Of a stretch of DNA of 64,000 nucleotides, positions 25,378-34,478 are shown piece by piece. Origin of the DNA: Vibrio sp. qd031 (GTDB taxonomy: Bacteria; Pseudomonadota; Gammaproteobacteria; Enterobacterales; Vibrionaceae). The DNA is taken from positions 62,001 to 126,000 of the forward strand of contig NZ_JXQD01000001.1 in the NCBI RefSeq assembly GCF_002100145.1. Direction: 5' to 3'. The notes beneath the pieces were generated by a model, which was not told the origin of the DNA, searched no databases, and worked only from the letters and a program-made list of their open reading frames with translations. A program made the position numbers and the translations under genes. Numbering within the stretch: position 1 is the first letter of the stretch; each line of letters begins with the position of its first letter.

Positions 25378-26823
25378 ATGAAACGTTACCAAAACTATGT
25401 CGATGGAAAGTGGGTCGATGCTAAGAATGGCAAAATTGATCAAGTCATTAACCCTTCAACTGAAGAAGTAGTTGCAGAGATCCAAGATGGTGATGCCAGT
25501 GATGCCGATTATGTACTAAGCGTCGCAAAGCGCGCTCAAGCCGATTGGAAACGAGTCCCTGCACGTCAACGTGCTGAACTACTAAGAAAATTTGCTCAAG
25601 AAATCCGAGAGAATCGTGAGTTCTTGGCAGAACTGCTCGTCCAAGAGCAAGGCAAATTGCTTAAAGTGGCACGTGGCGAAGTGGATGTTACCGCATCGTT
25701 TATTGACTACGCCTGTGACTGGGCGCGCCAGATGGACGGAGACATAGTGCAGTCGGATAATGCCGACGAGCATATCTGGATCCAAAAAATCCCTCGTGGC
25801 GTGGTTGTAGCCATTACCGCTTGGAACTTCCCACTAGCACTAGCGGGTCGTAAAATTGGTCCTGCGTTGGTAGCAGGTAATGCAATTGTGGTGAAACCAA
25901 CATCGGAAACACCACTGGCGACATTGGAGCTTGGCCACCTAGCCGAAAAAGTAGGGATCCCTGCAGGGGTGCTAAACATTGTGACCGGTGGTGGATCTAG
26001 TCTAGGCGGTGCATTGACTGGCCACGAGCTTACTAACATGGTAACCATGACCGGTTCAACACCTGTTGGGCAATCAATCATTAAGTCATGCGCAGCAAAC
26101 ATGGCGCATGTTCAATTAGAGCTTGGTGGTAAAGCGCCGTTCATTGTGATGGAAGATGCCAATTTAGAGCAAGCTGCGGCCGCTGCGCTGCATTCACGTT
26201 TTGATAACTGCGGCCAAGTGTGTACTTGTAACGAGCGTATGTACGTGCATTCTGCGGTTTATGATGAGTTTATGGCAATCTTCATGGAAAAAGTGCAAGC
26301 ACTTAAAGTGGGCAATCCAATGCATGAAGATTCGGATATGGGACCAAAAGTGAACCGACGCGAAGTCGAGCATATGGTTGAATTGGTTGAGCAAGCAAAA
26401 GCCGAAGGTGCAACGGTATTGCATGGTGGTAACCGCTTAACGACAGGTGAGTTTGAAAAAGGCTTTTGGTTTGAACCCACTATTCTAACGGATGTGACAC
26501 AGTCTATGACTATTGTCCATGAAGAAGCGTTTGGTCCTATTCTACCGGTGATTAAGTTTGATTCTTTTGAAGAAGTCTTAGGCTATGCCAACGATAGTGA
26601 ATACGGCCTTGCGACGATGATTTGTACCCAAAGTATGAAGTATATTCAACGTCTTACCCACGAACTCGAATGTGGCGAAATCTATGTAAACCGTGGCCAT
26701 GGCGAGCAGCATCAGGGCTTCCACAATGGCTATAAGTTGAGTGGCACCGGCGGTGAAGACGGTAAATATGGTTTTGAGCAATACCTAGAGAAGAAGACGT
26801 TTTACGTGAACTTTGGCGACTAA
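25378..26823 (+). CDS. NAD(P)-dependent aldehyde dehydrogenase, probable 3,6-anhydro-L-galactose dehydrogenase
   Basis: 481 aa, full-length ALDH, similar in layout to lactaldehyde dehydrogenase AldA. Cofactor motif TAWNFPLALAGRKIGPALVA, catalytic Glu in LELGGKAPF, and catalytic Cys in CGQVCTCNERMYV are all present. It ends in the usual oligomerisation tail (EQYLEKKTFYVNF). In agarolytic Vibrio an ALDH of this size oxidises AHG to 3,6-anhydro-L-galactonate, the substrate of the cycloisomerase encoded at 51269. The operon with the UxuR-like regulator and the shared operators support that role here. Glycolaldehyde or lactaldehyde oxidation is the main alternative. Confidence 0.83.
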   Translation: MKRYQNYVDGKWVDAKNGKIDQVINPSTEEVVAEIQDGDASDADYVLSVAKRAQADWKRVPARQRAELLRKFAQEIRENREFLAELLVQEQGKLLKVARGEVDVTASFIDYACDWARQMDGDIVQSDNADEHIWIQKIPRGVVVAITAWNFPLALAGRKIGPALVAGNAIVVKPTSETPLATLELGHLAEKVGIPAGVLNIVTGGGSSLGGALTGHELTNMVTMTGSTPVGQSIIKSCAANMAHVQLELGGKAPFIVMEDANLEQAAAAALHSRFDNCGQVCTCNERMYVHSAVYDEFMAIFMEKVQALKVGNPMHEDSDMGPKVNRREVEHMVELVEQAKAEGATVLHGGNRLTTGEFEKGFWFEPTILTDVTQSMTIVHEEAFGPILPVIKFDSFEEVLGYANDSEYGLATMICTQSMKYIQRLTHELECGEIYVNRGHGEQHQGFHNGYKLSGTGGEDGKYGFEQYLEKKTFYVNFGD

Positions 26824-26845
26824 GTTGCACGATGGATTCTTGATG

Positions 26846-26869
26846 GCCACCTTCGGGTGGCTTTTTTTT
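26846..26869 (+). terminator. Terminator after the aldehyde dehydrogenase gene
   Basis: GCCACC (26846-26851), loop TTCG, GGTGGC (26856-26861), then eight Ts. Confidence 0.94.
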
Positions 26870-27042
26870 GCCTAATGCTCAACCATGTTGTATTGCGTCG
26901 TTGCCCATTGTTATTGAGAGTTGCTTTCTTAGGCAGTAAATCACTGAGTGACAGCCCTATTATTTGTGAATAGTAACGCGCACAGGTTTTGTATATTCTT
27001 TAATGCAGAATGTATTTTGCCGCATTAAGGATGATGTGTGTA

Positions 27043-28188
27043 ATGGAAACAGAACGTCAATTAGCTAGCGGCTTTAAGGCCGAGTCTTTTCTAAAGCAGC
27101 TCCACAGGCACCCGGAGTTGTCCGGTCACGAAGCCAATACCGCTTTTACTATTGCTCAGCAACTTCGACAGTTTGGGTTACACCCTGTAGAGGGCATTGG
27201 CGGTCATGGTGTCATTTGTACTGTTGCGGGTGAGCAAAACGGTGAGACAACGTTACTGCGGGCCGATTTTGATGCGTTGCCAATTCAAGAAAAAGCCACA
27301 CATTCGCATGTGTCGGTCAATCATGGGATCATGCACGCTTGTGGTCATGATGGGCATACTGCATCGCTACTTGCTGTAGCAGAGAAGCTTGCGGTGACTC
27401 CACCCAAACGCGGAAAGGTTATTTTACTGTTTCAGCCAGCAGAAGAAACAGGCGTGGGTGCCAGAGCAATGCTTGACTCTGCCGAACTCAAACAGCTAAA
27501 GATTGATAATGTGTTCGCGTATCACAACCTTCCCGGTCACTCTCTGCATGAAGTGGTTATCAAAGACAACACATTTGCTTGCGCATCGACGGGAGTGAGC
27601 ATTCAACTTGAAGGAAAGACGTCGCACGCAGCGTACCCAGAAAATGGGCTAAACCCCGCTAAGGCGATGATAGAGATTTTACAGTTTTTAGAAGGGTTAT
27701 CTTCGCAATACACGGAAAACTTTGCTTTGGTCACCATTGTAAGCGCTCAACTGGGTGAGGAAGCGTTTGGTGTCTCTGCGGGTAGAGCAACAATAATGGC
27801 CACGCTGCGTAGCGACAGTAATTCGACCTTTCAGGCTATGCAATCGAAGATTCGTTTAAAGTTAGAAGAGGTTGAAAAGCACAGTGGGCTCGGGGTTAAG
27901 CACTCTTGGCACGAGCCGTTTAACGCCGCCGTGAACTCAAACGCGCATGTTGATATCGTTCGCACACAAGCCAAACACCTTGGCTTGAAGGTTAACGAAT
28001 TGCGTGAGCCCATGAGATGGTCGGAAGACTTCTCGGAGTTCCTTATTCACTATCCTGGGGCACTCTTTTGTATTGGCAGTGGGGAGTCTCACCCAGAATT
28101 GCACAACCCCGATTACGACTTTCCCGACGAGATCATTGAGACCGCCAGTACTCTGTTTATGTCTATCGTTAAGCAAATACATTGTTAG
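27043..28188 (+). CDS. M20-family metallo-amidohydrolase (hippurate hydrolase-like)
   Basis: About 381 aa. The M20D metal-binding motifs are in order: ADFDALPIQEK, MHACGHDGHTA, PAEETGVGARAM, YHNLPGH and a late active-site region SGESHPELHNPDYDFPDE. The dimerisation domain lies between (TSHAAYPENGLNPA). AAGG at 27027-27030 fits ATG 27034 or 27043 better than the upstream in-frame ATGs at 27010 and 27031. The enzyme cleaves N-acyl groups from amino acids or related amides in the cytoplasm. The substrate is unknown and there is no link to agar. Confidence 0.88.
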   Translation: METERQLASGFKAESFLKQLHRHPELSGHEANTAFTIAQQLRQFGLHPVEGIGGHGVICTVAGEQNGETTLLRADFDALPIQEKATHSHVSVNHGIMHACGHDGHTASLLAVAEKLAVTPPKRGKVILLFQPAEETGVGARAMLDSAELKQLKIDNVFAYHNLPGHSLHEVVIKDNTFACASTGVSIQLEGKTSHAAYPENGLNPAKAMIEILQFLEGLSSQYTENFALVTIVSAQLGEEAFGVSAGRATIMATLRSDSNSTFQAMQSKIRLKLEEVEKHSGLGVKHSWHEPFNAAVNSNAHVDIVRTQAKHLGLKVNELREPMRWSEDFSEFLIHYPGALFCIGSGESHPELHNPDYDFPDEIIETASTLFMSIVKQIHC

Positions 28189-28376
28189 ATTACAATAGTT
28201 TGGGTAACAAGCATAGTGTGTATGCGCTGCCTGTTTAGGCAATTGACTTCGCTGTGTAGTGCGCTAACTACAGGTAAGAGCTGCTCCGTTTACTGCAAAG
28301 TGACTGTTTTGTAATTAAATGTTTTTAAAGGATATTTTTAAATCCTTTACTGTATTATTATCAACATTTACAACAG

Positions 28377-28416
28377 ATCAACCCTTTCTTTTCCGTATCG
28401 AAAAGAAAGGGTTGAT
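28377..28416. repeat. 17-bp perfect inverted repeat in the leader of the barrel gene
   Basis: 28377-28393 pairs with 28400-28416 around loop CGTATC (arm ATCAACCCTTTCTTTTC). It ends 23 bp before the GTG start at 28440. No T-run follows, so it is unlikely to be a plain terminator. Confidence 0.7.
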
Positions 28417-28439
28417 TGCATTTAGACGCGGATAACAAA

Positions 28440-28895
28440 GTGAAATTAAGTCGACTCAGTGGCGTACTTGTCATGCTAAGTATGCCAGTACATGCCGTTT
28501 TTAATGGTGGCATCAATGCCAACTTAACCGATGTTAATGGCGCTGCCAGTCATGGTTATGGGCTGCATTTAGGTTACACGCCTTTGCCTTACCTAGGGGC
28601 CGAAATTGGCATCGATCGACTCGGTGACGATTATCGTTCTGGCTATAAAACCACGTACGATACAGTGTCATTTAAAGTAAAACCTAGGTACCAGTTCGCG
28701 ACATTTACAATGTACGGCAACTTAGGGTTTCATGTATTCAATGGCGAAGCGGATATCGATGCACAATTTGTGTATGGCCTTGGCGCAGAAACCTACCTAC
28801 ACCAAAGAGCAACCATTGGCGCGGAATACAATTTTTACAAAATCGGCGTGTCGGATATCGAAGCGTTAACGGTTAAATTGAGCTACTTGTTTTGA
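28440..28895 (+). CDS. Small outer-membrane beta-barrel protein
   Basis: 151 aa from GTG 28440. Starting there gives a clean signal peptide (MKLSRLSGVLVMLSMPVHA); an upstream in-frame TTG at 28416 would lie in the leader hairpin. The mature part alternates polar and hydrophobic residues in about eight short strands (LGYTPLPYLGAEIGIDRLG, FKVKPRYQFATFTMYGNLGF) and ends in aromatic Phe (KLSYLF), as OmpA/OmpW-type barrels do. The next gene, a lipoprotein protease, starts 11 bp later, so the two are one operon. The specific function is not recognisable. Confidence 0.75.
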   Translation: MKLSRLSGVLVMLSMPVHAVFNGGINANLTDVNGAASHGYGLHLGYTPLPYLGAEIGIDRLGDDYRSGYKTTYDTVSFKVKPRYQFATFTMYGNLGFHVFNGEADIDAQFVYGLGAETYLHQRATIGAEYNFYKIGVSDIEALTVKLSYLF

Positions 28896-28906
28896 GGATG
28901 ACTGTC

Positions 28907-29665
28907 ATGAACGCTAAATCGCTGGTTATCTGTGGCTTGTCGTTAAACTTATTGGGCTGTTTTGGGATCACCGGTGAAACTGATGGGCTGGTGGATCATA
29001 ATACTCTCGCAACATACTTAGAGTCGTCGAATCGTTCGATAAACCACTTCCCCTATTTACACGGTCTTGATCAACGCGGAACGGTTCGCTTTGATACTAC
29101 GTCGTCTATTCCGCTTTATTATGTCACAGACGTTGGCCAGAGCGTGCCAAAGAGTATTTTGGAATCAGTCGAAGTTATGAGGAATCAGCTCGGTGTTTCA
29201 TTCAGCGAGATACAGGTTTTAAATGAAGATATTGAGCAATACCGAAATTTTTTGCATGCCGAAGAAAACATCGGTAATGACAGCTATGACGAAGACACCT
29301 TCAAGATTACTCACAATATAGAAGGCGGTATTGTCTTCTCAATCGATTCGGCGTTTTATTCACATCAATACACCACCAACCCAAATACTATGTGCGCAAA
29401 TGCGGGTCAAGGGCCTTATGATGGTGGCTTAAGCATTAATGTCGACACTAATACACACACGTTTGAACCATCGACACTGCTGTGGGTTAATCTTGGTAAT
29501 CGACAATGCAGTTGGGACAAAGGCATCGTATTGCACGAAATGGCGCACGCACTGGGGCTGTTTCATCATTTTGATTATTTTGGCAAATGGAATACCACAT
29601 CGATGGCGGTCCTTAAAATGCTGTATCGAAATCCGGCAGGGACTCCTTTCTATGCTCTACAGTAG
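28907..29665 (+). CDS. Metzincin-type zinc metallopeptidase lipoprotein
   Basis: 252 aa from ATG 28907, placed 9 nt after GAGG; an in-frame ATG at 28898 is too close to it. The N-terminus is a lipoprotein signal with lipobox LLGC (MNAKSLVICGLSLNLLGC). The active site HEMAHALGLFHH follows the metzincin pattern HExxHxxGxxH, with a third His/His pair. A later Met (TTSMAVLKM) could be the Met-turn. There is no recognisable propeptide. The protein is probably anchored in the outer membrane or periplasm. Two Cys residues (CANAGQG and NRQCSW) may form a disulfide. The subfamily is not identified. It forms an operon with the small barrel protein. Confidence 0.75.
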   Translation: MNAKSLVICGLSLNLLGCFGITGETDGLVDHNTLATYLESSNRSINHFPYLHGLDQRGTVRFDTTSSIPLYYVTDVGQSVPKSILESVEVMRNQLGVSFSEIQVLNEDIEQYRNFLHAEENIGNDSYDEDTFKITHNIEGGIVFSIDSAFYSHQYTTNPNTMCANAGQGPYDGGLSINVDTNTHTFEPSTLLWVNLGNRQCSWDKGIVLHEMAHALGLFHHFDYFGKWNTTSMAVLKMLYRNPAGTPFYALQ

Positions 29666-29852
29666 AAGCGCTCTAGAGTATTGGCCGCTTGTGGCGTTTC
29701 AGAAATAGCAAATAACCAAATGCTAACTCGATTTAATTGCTTTCACTTTATAGTGAGGTGAGCCTAGTAGCCCTCTGATGGATAGCAGTCCTGCTATCCA
29801 TCGAATCAACGTAAATACCACACCACAAAAGTAAATCTCCATACTCGTTTAC
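29666..29852. other. Intergenic region with a hairpin
   Basis: Contains a perfect 12-bp inverted repeat (GATGGATAGCAG at 29777-29788 with 29791-29802) separated by TC. No T-run follows on either strand. It could be a Rho-independent-like end or an mRNA-processing hairpin for the metzincin transcript. Nothing else was seen. Confidence 0.5.
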
Positions 29853-29897
29853 TTTGATAGTCAAAATATCTATAGTTGGTTATATTTTGATTATCAA
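29853..29897. promoter_or_regulatory. Paired palindromes before the cation exporter gene
   Basis: TTTGATAGTCAAA (29853-29865) and TTGATTATCAA (29887-29897) are two near-identical dyads about 33 bp apart, the second just 5 bp before the start codon. They suit a MarR-type dimer, and the MarR gene lies at the end of this operon. Confidence 0.65.
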
Positions 29898-29902
29898 GTT
29901 AT

Positions 29903-30850
29903 ATGGATATGAACGAGATCATTACTAAACACACTCACCACCACAATTTTTCTTCTATCAGTCAGAAAAATGAACGTCGAACCTGGTATGTACTCGCGAT
30001 TACCCTAGTAACCATGGTGGTCGAAATCATTGCTGGAACGGTTTACGGGTCTATGGCACTGCTGGCAGACGGGTGGCACATGGGCACGCATGCAGCTGCA
30101 TTTTGCATTACGCTGTTTACTTATCGCTACACCAGAAAACACATAGATAGCGAAAAGTTTTCGTATGGGGTCGGTAAAGTCGGGGTTCTTGGCGGGTACA
30201 CCAGTGCCATCGCGTTAGGGATAGTGGCGCTGGTTATGGTCGGTGAGTCGGTGCATCGTCTATTTGTGCCAATCAACATTCAGGTCAATCAATCCATATT
30301 GGTCGCAGCAATTGGGTTGACGGTAAACGTTGTGAGTATTTTCATTCTTGGGCATGAACACACTCACGATCATTCGCATCATCATGCTCATCAACATGAT
30401 CCTCACTCGGAGTCCAGTCACCATCATGCTCAAGACCATAACCTTAGAGCCGCTTATTTTCACGTCCTTGCCGATGCATTAACGTCTGTACTCGCAATTG
30501 GGGCACTGTTAGTCGCGAAATACGTAGGGTGGGTGTGGCTCGATCCTATTATCGGAATTGTTGGCGCACTGGTAATTACTAAATGGGCGTTAAACCTAAT
30601 AAATCAAACCAGCCCGATATTGTTAGATGAAAATATTGATTCTGCCTATCAACAAGAAATCGTGGATATTATTGAGCGCCACAGGCAGACCAAAGTGACA
30701 GATATCCACATTTGGAAGGTCAGTGCCGATCATTACGCAGCCTCGTTAGTGATTGTTACTGCAACGAAAAATAGCGCTGAATCGTTTAAACAAGAGCTAA
30801 CGAAATTTGCTAAACTTCATCACCTAACCGTTGAAGTGAATCACTGTTGA
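29903..30850 (+). CDS. Cation diffusion facilitator, DmeF-like (Co/Ni/Zn exporter)
   Basis: 315 aa, six predicted TM helices. Metal-site residues are seen in TM2 (LLADGWHMGTHA) and TM5 (YFHVLADALTS). A His-rich cytoplasmic loop (residues 150-190: HEHTHDHSHHHAHQHD, then SSHHHAQDH) lies between TM4 and TM5, and the N-terminus also has THHHN. The C-terminal domain (VTDIHIWKVSADHYAASL) matches CDF dimerisation domains. It exports divalent cations from the cytoplasm by proton antiport. The start is next to the second palindrome, so repression by direct occlusion is likely. Confidence 0.92.
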   Translation: MDMNEIITKHTHHHNFSSISQKNERRTWYVLAITLVTMVVEIIAGTVYGSMALLADGWHMGTHAAAFCITLFTYRYTRKHIDSEKFSYGVGKVGVLGGYTSAIALGIVALVMVGESVHRLFVPINIQVNQSILVAAIGLTVNVVSIFILGHEHTHDHSHHHAHQHDPHSESSHHHAQDHNLRAAYFHVLADALTSVLAIGALLVAKYVGWVWLDPIIGIVGALVITKWALNLINQTSPILLDENIDSAYQQEIVDIIERHRQTKVTDIHIWKVSADHYAASLVIVTATKNSAESFKQELTKFAKLHHLTVEVNHC

Positions 30851-30858
30851 GCCATGCT

Positions 30859-31266
30859 ATGCACACCCTAAACAACCTAATTATAGAGTTTTATGACAAG
30901 CTATCGTCTTGGGAACAGTCTGTGGTTAAAGAGACTGGCTACTCCTTGGCTCAGGTCCACACTGTTGAGGTGTTAGGGTCACACGGCTCAATGCGCATGA
31001 AAGAGTTAGCCGACCGGTTAGGGATCACAACCGGAACGCTCACCGTGCAGGTGGATAAACTGGTTAAGCTTGGCTTAATTGCTCGTTATCCGCACAGTGA
31101 AGATAGACGCTCTATAGTGGTGGGATTAACCCCCGAAGGGAACGATCTATACCAGCATCATAACCACATGCATCTTCAACTCACCGAAGATATCACTCGA
31201 CATCTTGATGATGAGTCCGTTCAAGTTTTAGCAAACTGTCTAGTGAAAATGAATCGCGAGTTTTAA
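30859..31266 (+). CDS. MarR-family transcriptional regulator
   Basis: About 135 aa. The MarR winged helix is complete: MRMKELADRLGITTGTLTVQ, then the wing ARYPHSEDRRSIVVGLTPEG. An in-frame TTG at 30847 overlaps the exporter stop; ATG 30859 is the more normal start, but its Shine-Dalgarno is weak, which suggests translational coupling. It is probably a metal- or stress-responsive repressor of the exporter operon through the paired TTGAT..TCAA dyads. There are few Cys residues, so metal sensing would rely on His/Glu. Confidence 0.88.
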   Translation: MHTLNNLIIEFYDKLSSWEQSVVKETGYSLAQVHTVEVLGSHGSMRMKELADRLGITTGTLTVQVDKLVKLGLIARYPHSEDRRSIVVGLTPEGNDLYQHHNHMHLQLTEDITRHLDDESVQVLANCLVKMNREF

Positions 31267-31344
31267 GGAAAAGTGTGTCTTTGTTGTGGTGAGGATAGAG
31301 CTGGAATGCTTTGATTCTCACATAGCCAACAAGGAAAACTGAGA

Positions 31345-31971
31345 TTACATTTCTGAGTTTAGTTGTTCTAGGAAATGTTCCATGAACTGGATGCGAGATT
31401 TTGCCTCCCGCTTGGCTGCGTTGGTATGCAACAAGTCGGCAAGCTTAAAAAGTTTGGTTTGAAAATGATCTATGGCATACGCCTTATCATCTAGGTCGCG
31501 GTGTTCACCGTAAGGATCATCACCATGATACAAACTCGCGCCAAAACCACTACTCACTTGTAGGCAACGAGATACACCAATTGCACCTAATGCATCAAGC
31601 CTATCTGAATCTTGAACGATTTTTGCTTCCAGTGATTTCGGCTTAATATTGGCGCTATAACTGTGAGCTATGATCGCGTGTTCTATCGCTTCTAGGTATT
31701 GCTGAGGGTAGTCGATAGATCGCAAAAATGCGTCCGCTTTTTGAGCGGCAATGGTGGAGCTGGTGGCTCGATCAGGGTGATTTTTGGGAAAAGTGAAGCA
31801 GTCATGTAAGTAGGCCGCGGGTAAAACTACCTCTATCTCAGCGTGTTGTTGCTCAGATAATGAAAGCGCCGTTTTAACAACCCGTCGAACATGGTTAATA
31901 TCGTGAGCAGGATCTTGGACCATCTCTGCTAGGATAAATTGCTCGAATAGGCTTCGATACGTGTTTAGCAC
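31345..31971 (-). CDS. HD-domain phosphohydrolase
   Basis: 208 aa. HD motifs: DINHVRRVV, AAYLHDCF (the His-Asp pair), HAIIAHSYS and QDSDRLDALGAIGV. It belongs to the soluble YedJ-like group of HD hydrolases, which probably act on nucleotides or other phosphate esters in the cytoplasm. It starts with GTG at 31971, supported by AAGGA 9 nt upstream; the nearest ATG in that region is followed at once by a stop. The physiological substrate is unknown. Confidence 0.88.
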   Translation of the reverse strand: MLNTYRSLFEQFILAEMVQDPAHDINHVRRVVKTALSLSEQQHAEIEVVLPAAYLHDCFTFPKNHPDRATSSTIAAQKADAFLRSIDYPQQYLEAIEHAIIAHSYSANIKPKSLEAKIVQDSDRLDALGAIGVSRCLQVSSGFGASLYHGDDPYGEHRDLDDKAYAIDHFQTKLFKLADLLHTNAAKREAKSRIQFMEHFLEQLNSEM

Positions 31972-32008
31972 TCTACATTCCTTGATGCCAGTATATAGTA
32001 GCGACCTG

Positions 32009-33277
32009 TTATGAGTCGAATAAAGGCAGACGCTTTAAGTAACTGGCGTTTTTTCCTTGATGTTTTGAATGGTAAAGAGCTTGATCGGCATGTGTCAACA
32101 ACTGCTTGGCAAGATCGGCTTGAAACAGGTGCTCCCCGCCCGCACTCACGATACCAAAAGAGCAGGTTGCTCTGAACTGCTGAGACCCTTCTCCATGTGC
32201 TGTTTCATATATTCGCGTTCGGATCCGCTCAACAACGGTGAGCGCTTGTTCGTCGTTTTGCAGCCCTGTTAGCAGCAACACAAACTCGTCACCACCAAAG
32301 CGGGCAAAGCAGTCTAATGGTCGTGTTATTTCTTTGGCAATTTCGGAGATCGATTTAAGCAGGGCATCTCCGTTAACATGGCCATATTGGTCATTGACGG
32401 ATTTGAAGTCATCAACGTCAAACAGGCAAATGTACAGTCGGTCTGGATCACTGCGTGACATCGATTGAATCGAGTGAGTTAAGCGTATTTCGAAGTAACT
32501 GCGTGAAAAAGCCTGGGTAAGATGATCGTACATAAGGCGATTGCTCATCTGCTGCCTATCTTCGTACAATTTGTCGATGTGCAGCACGAGTATCCACGCG
32601 ATACAGCAAGTGACAAAAAACGAGCCAACCCAAGTTAATGGTGGCCAATCAACGACTTGCAGTCCAGTAAGTGTGTCTCCAACGCCTGTTACCATCCAAA
32701 CCGTTGTGGCGACTAACAGCAGCTGTACCGTACCGAGTGATAGGTTTTCTTCGTCACGATGTTCTCGTAGATAGACGCGAAACAGGATAACGATACAGTA
32801 GGCAGCAAGTAACAAAACCCAAGCACCCCAAAGCTGAAATAGCGGCCCAAAAGCGAGCCCTACATAGTATTGTGAAGTAGGGTAAAACTCTTTCGCCAAG
32901 AAGTAGGGGCTTGGGATAATCGCTAATACGGAAAAGACTAGACAGATGGCGTAACACCACTTCAAAAAGACGGGTGCTTTGTAGTCAAAAAATGACACGT
33001 AGAAATGCAAGCCTAATACGATAGTGAACATTGACGTTATGATCGCTATACGGTTAGAAATACTCAATATGTCTAGATTAGATCCCGAGTTTACCAGTAC
33101 AGCAAATGAGGCCAAGAATATGCCGCTCACTAAGGCAGACAAAGAAAACACGTAGTAGTACTTTACAGATTCTTGGTAACGAGTCTTCAGCCGATAATGC
33201 AAGAGCATATAAAATAGCCCTAAAATCAAACTGATACTTGAGGTGACAATTAGAGGCAATGAATAAAGCTGAATCAT
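32009..33277 (-). CDS. Membrane diguanylate cyclase (GGDEF)
   Basis: 422 aa. About seven TM helices fill residues 5-225, followed by a GGDEF domain (250-415). The active site is intact (RFGGDEFVLLL), with substrate residues in FDVDDFKSVNDQYGHVNGD. An inhibitory I-site RPLD lies five residues before GGDEF, so product feedback is expected. It makes c-di-GMP in response to an unknown signal sensed in the membrane. It has no operon partner; the HD gene is downstream on the same strand. Confidence 0.92.
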   Translation of the reverse strand: MIQLYSLPLIVTSSISLILGLFYMLLHYRLKTRYQESVKYYYVFSLSALVSGIFLASFAVLVNSGSNLDILSISNRIAIITSMFTIVLGLHFYVSFFDYKAPVFLKWCYAICLVFSVLAIIPSPYFLAKEFYPTSQYYVGLAFGPLFQLWGAWVLLLAAYCIVILFRVYLREHRDEENLSLGTVQLLLVATTVWMVTGVGDTLTGLQVVDWPPLTWVGSFFVTCCIAWILVLHIDKLYEDRQQMSNRLMYDHLTQAFSRSYFEIRLTHSIQSMSRSDPDRLYICLFDVDDFKSVNDQYGHVNGDALLKSISEIAKEITRPLDCFARFGGDEFVLLLTGLQNDEQALTVVERIRTRIYETAHGEGSQQFRATCSFGIVSAGGEHLFQADLAKQLLTHADQALYHSKHQGKNASYLKRLPLFDS

Positions 33278-33724
33278 ACTACGTCCCTATACGACAGCGG
33301 TAAGTCATGCTTAAGGCTTACACTGCACAGGTCATGCCTGGATCACCAGACATCAAAATCCACTTCGATAATTCGAATTTCGGTTAACGGTTTGAGTTAC
33401 GCTACTTACTTGAAACAACTGAGTTTGAACTGGCTCTCAACAGAGGTTGTTTACTGTGTAAATTAGGGAGATATTGAGCTCATTACTGGGCTCAAAATAG
33501 CTAACTAAATAGAACGGGAAACCGTAAGTACCCTTTTTACCACACCATTTTATAGGGTCAATTATCAACGGTTTTTAGTGAAATAAATTACCAGAATCGA
33601 GACGCGCTTCAAGTTTTGTAACGATTTGTATCGCTAGCGGTGCTTGAAGTTTGAGATGCAGTCACTCAAAGAGAAATGGGTGCATTGCGCACCCATTCAT
33701 AGAGTTAGCATTATTCAACACGGA
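33278..33724. other. Intergenic region, GGDEF to DUF302
   Basis: 447 bp without a supported gene. A hairpin at 33675-33697 (AATGGGTGC with GCACCCATT, loop ATTGC), followed by a T-rich tract on the minus strand, probably ends the GGDEF-side... DUF302 transcript, which is read leftward into it. A CTTCAAG...CTTGAAG inverted repeat lies near 33610-33655. No operator was recognised. Confidence 0.4.
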
Positions 33725-34177
33725 CTACTTTTCGACAGTCGCTTTTGCGAGGCCTTGCAATACACCTGATATCTTTTTAACCACGTCGTCACACCCAGTA
33801 ATGTCATGTCGAGTGACTAAGTAGTTTGGATTGTTATAGGCCAGCCAGACAATGTTATCTTCATCTTGGCTCACTAAGACTTTTTGCGGCAGATCGATGG
33901 CGACCTCTTGTGTGCATTGCATTAGAGGTGTACCCACTTTGGGGTTGCCGAACAAAATCACTTCGGTGGGGCGAAGAGGCAAATCAATGCCTTGTGCATT
34001 CTTTTGGTGATCTATCCGCGCAAACACGGTGAGCCCTTTCGTTTTGGCAATGCTTTCAAAGCGATCAGCGGTTTCTTTTACCGAATATTGGCTTTCATAT
34101 CTCACTAATCCGTCAGAGGCATCGGTAAAGAAGGAAAGTAATAACAAGGCGGTGCCAAATGGGAGTAACTTTTTCAT
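33725..34177 (-). CDS. Exported DUF302 protein
   Basis: 150 aa. A signal peptide (MKKLLPFGTALLLLSFFTDA) is followed by a DUF302 domain: YSVKETADRFESIAKTKGL, TVFARIDHQKNAQG, LRPTEVILFGNPKVGTPLM and VWLAYNNPNYLVTRH. The domain is periplasmic. The Cys pair (MQCTQEV, ITGCDD) could form a disulfide. The fold is known but the function is not established. It stands alone on the minus strand with a terminator-like hairpin after it. Confidence 0.88.
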   Translation of the reverse strand: MKKLLPFGTALLLLSFFTDASDGLVRYESQYSVKETADRFESIAKTKGLTVFARIDHQKNAQGIDLPLRPTEVILFGNPKVGTPLMQCTQEVAIDLPQKVLVSQDEDNIVWLAYNNPNYLVTRHDITGCDDVVKKISGVLQGLAKATVEK

Positions 34178-34478
34178 AGTAACCTCTAAGTTTAATGAGA
34201 CGCTGTCCTCGGACTGCAGAATGACTTCGGGTGATCCGAGCTCAACTAGGATTAGCGATTGTAAATGTTATCGTATGAACACCTGAGGTGGTGGTCCATG
34301 GTCCATTAAAACGTAGTGCAAAATCGGCGCTTAGTCTTGTTCATCCAAAAATAAGTTACACCGCTTACTATGCTGCCCACAGAATTGCGGGCATGGGCTG
34401 GGTAAGAAATCTAGATTTCAGTGAAGGCTAACGGTTGCGTTATACTCACCGCGTTTAAGCAATCATTCGGGATACTCT
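34178..34478. other. Intergenic region between DUF302 and AlkD-like genes
   Basis: 301 bp between divergent genes. Nothing beyond presumed promoters was recognised. Confidence 0.3.

Noticed and set aside
29439..29708. 89-codon ORF overlapping the metzincin gene
   Set aside because: It is out of frame with the HExxH-coding frame and has no ribosome site.
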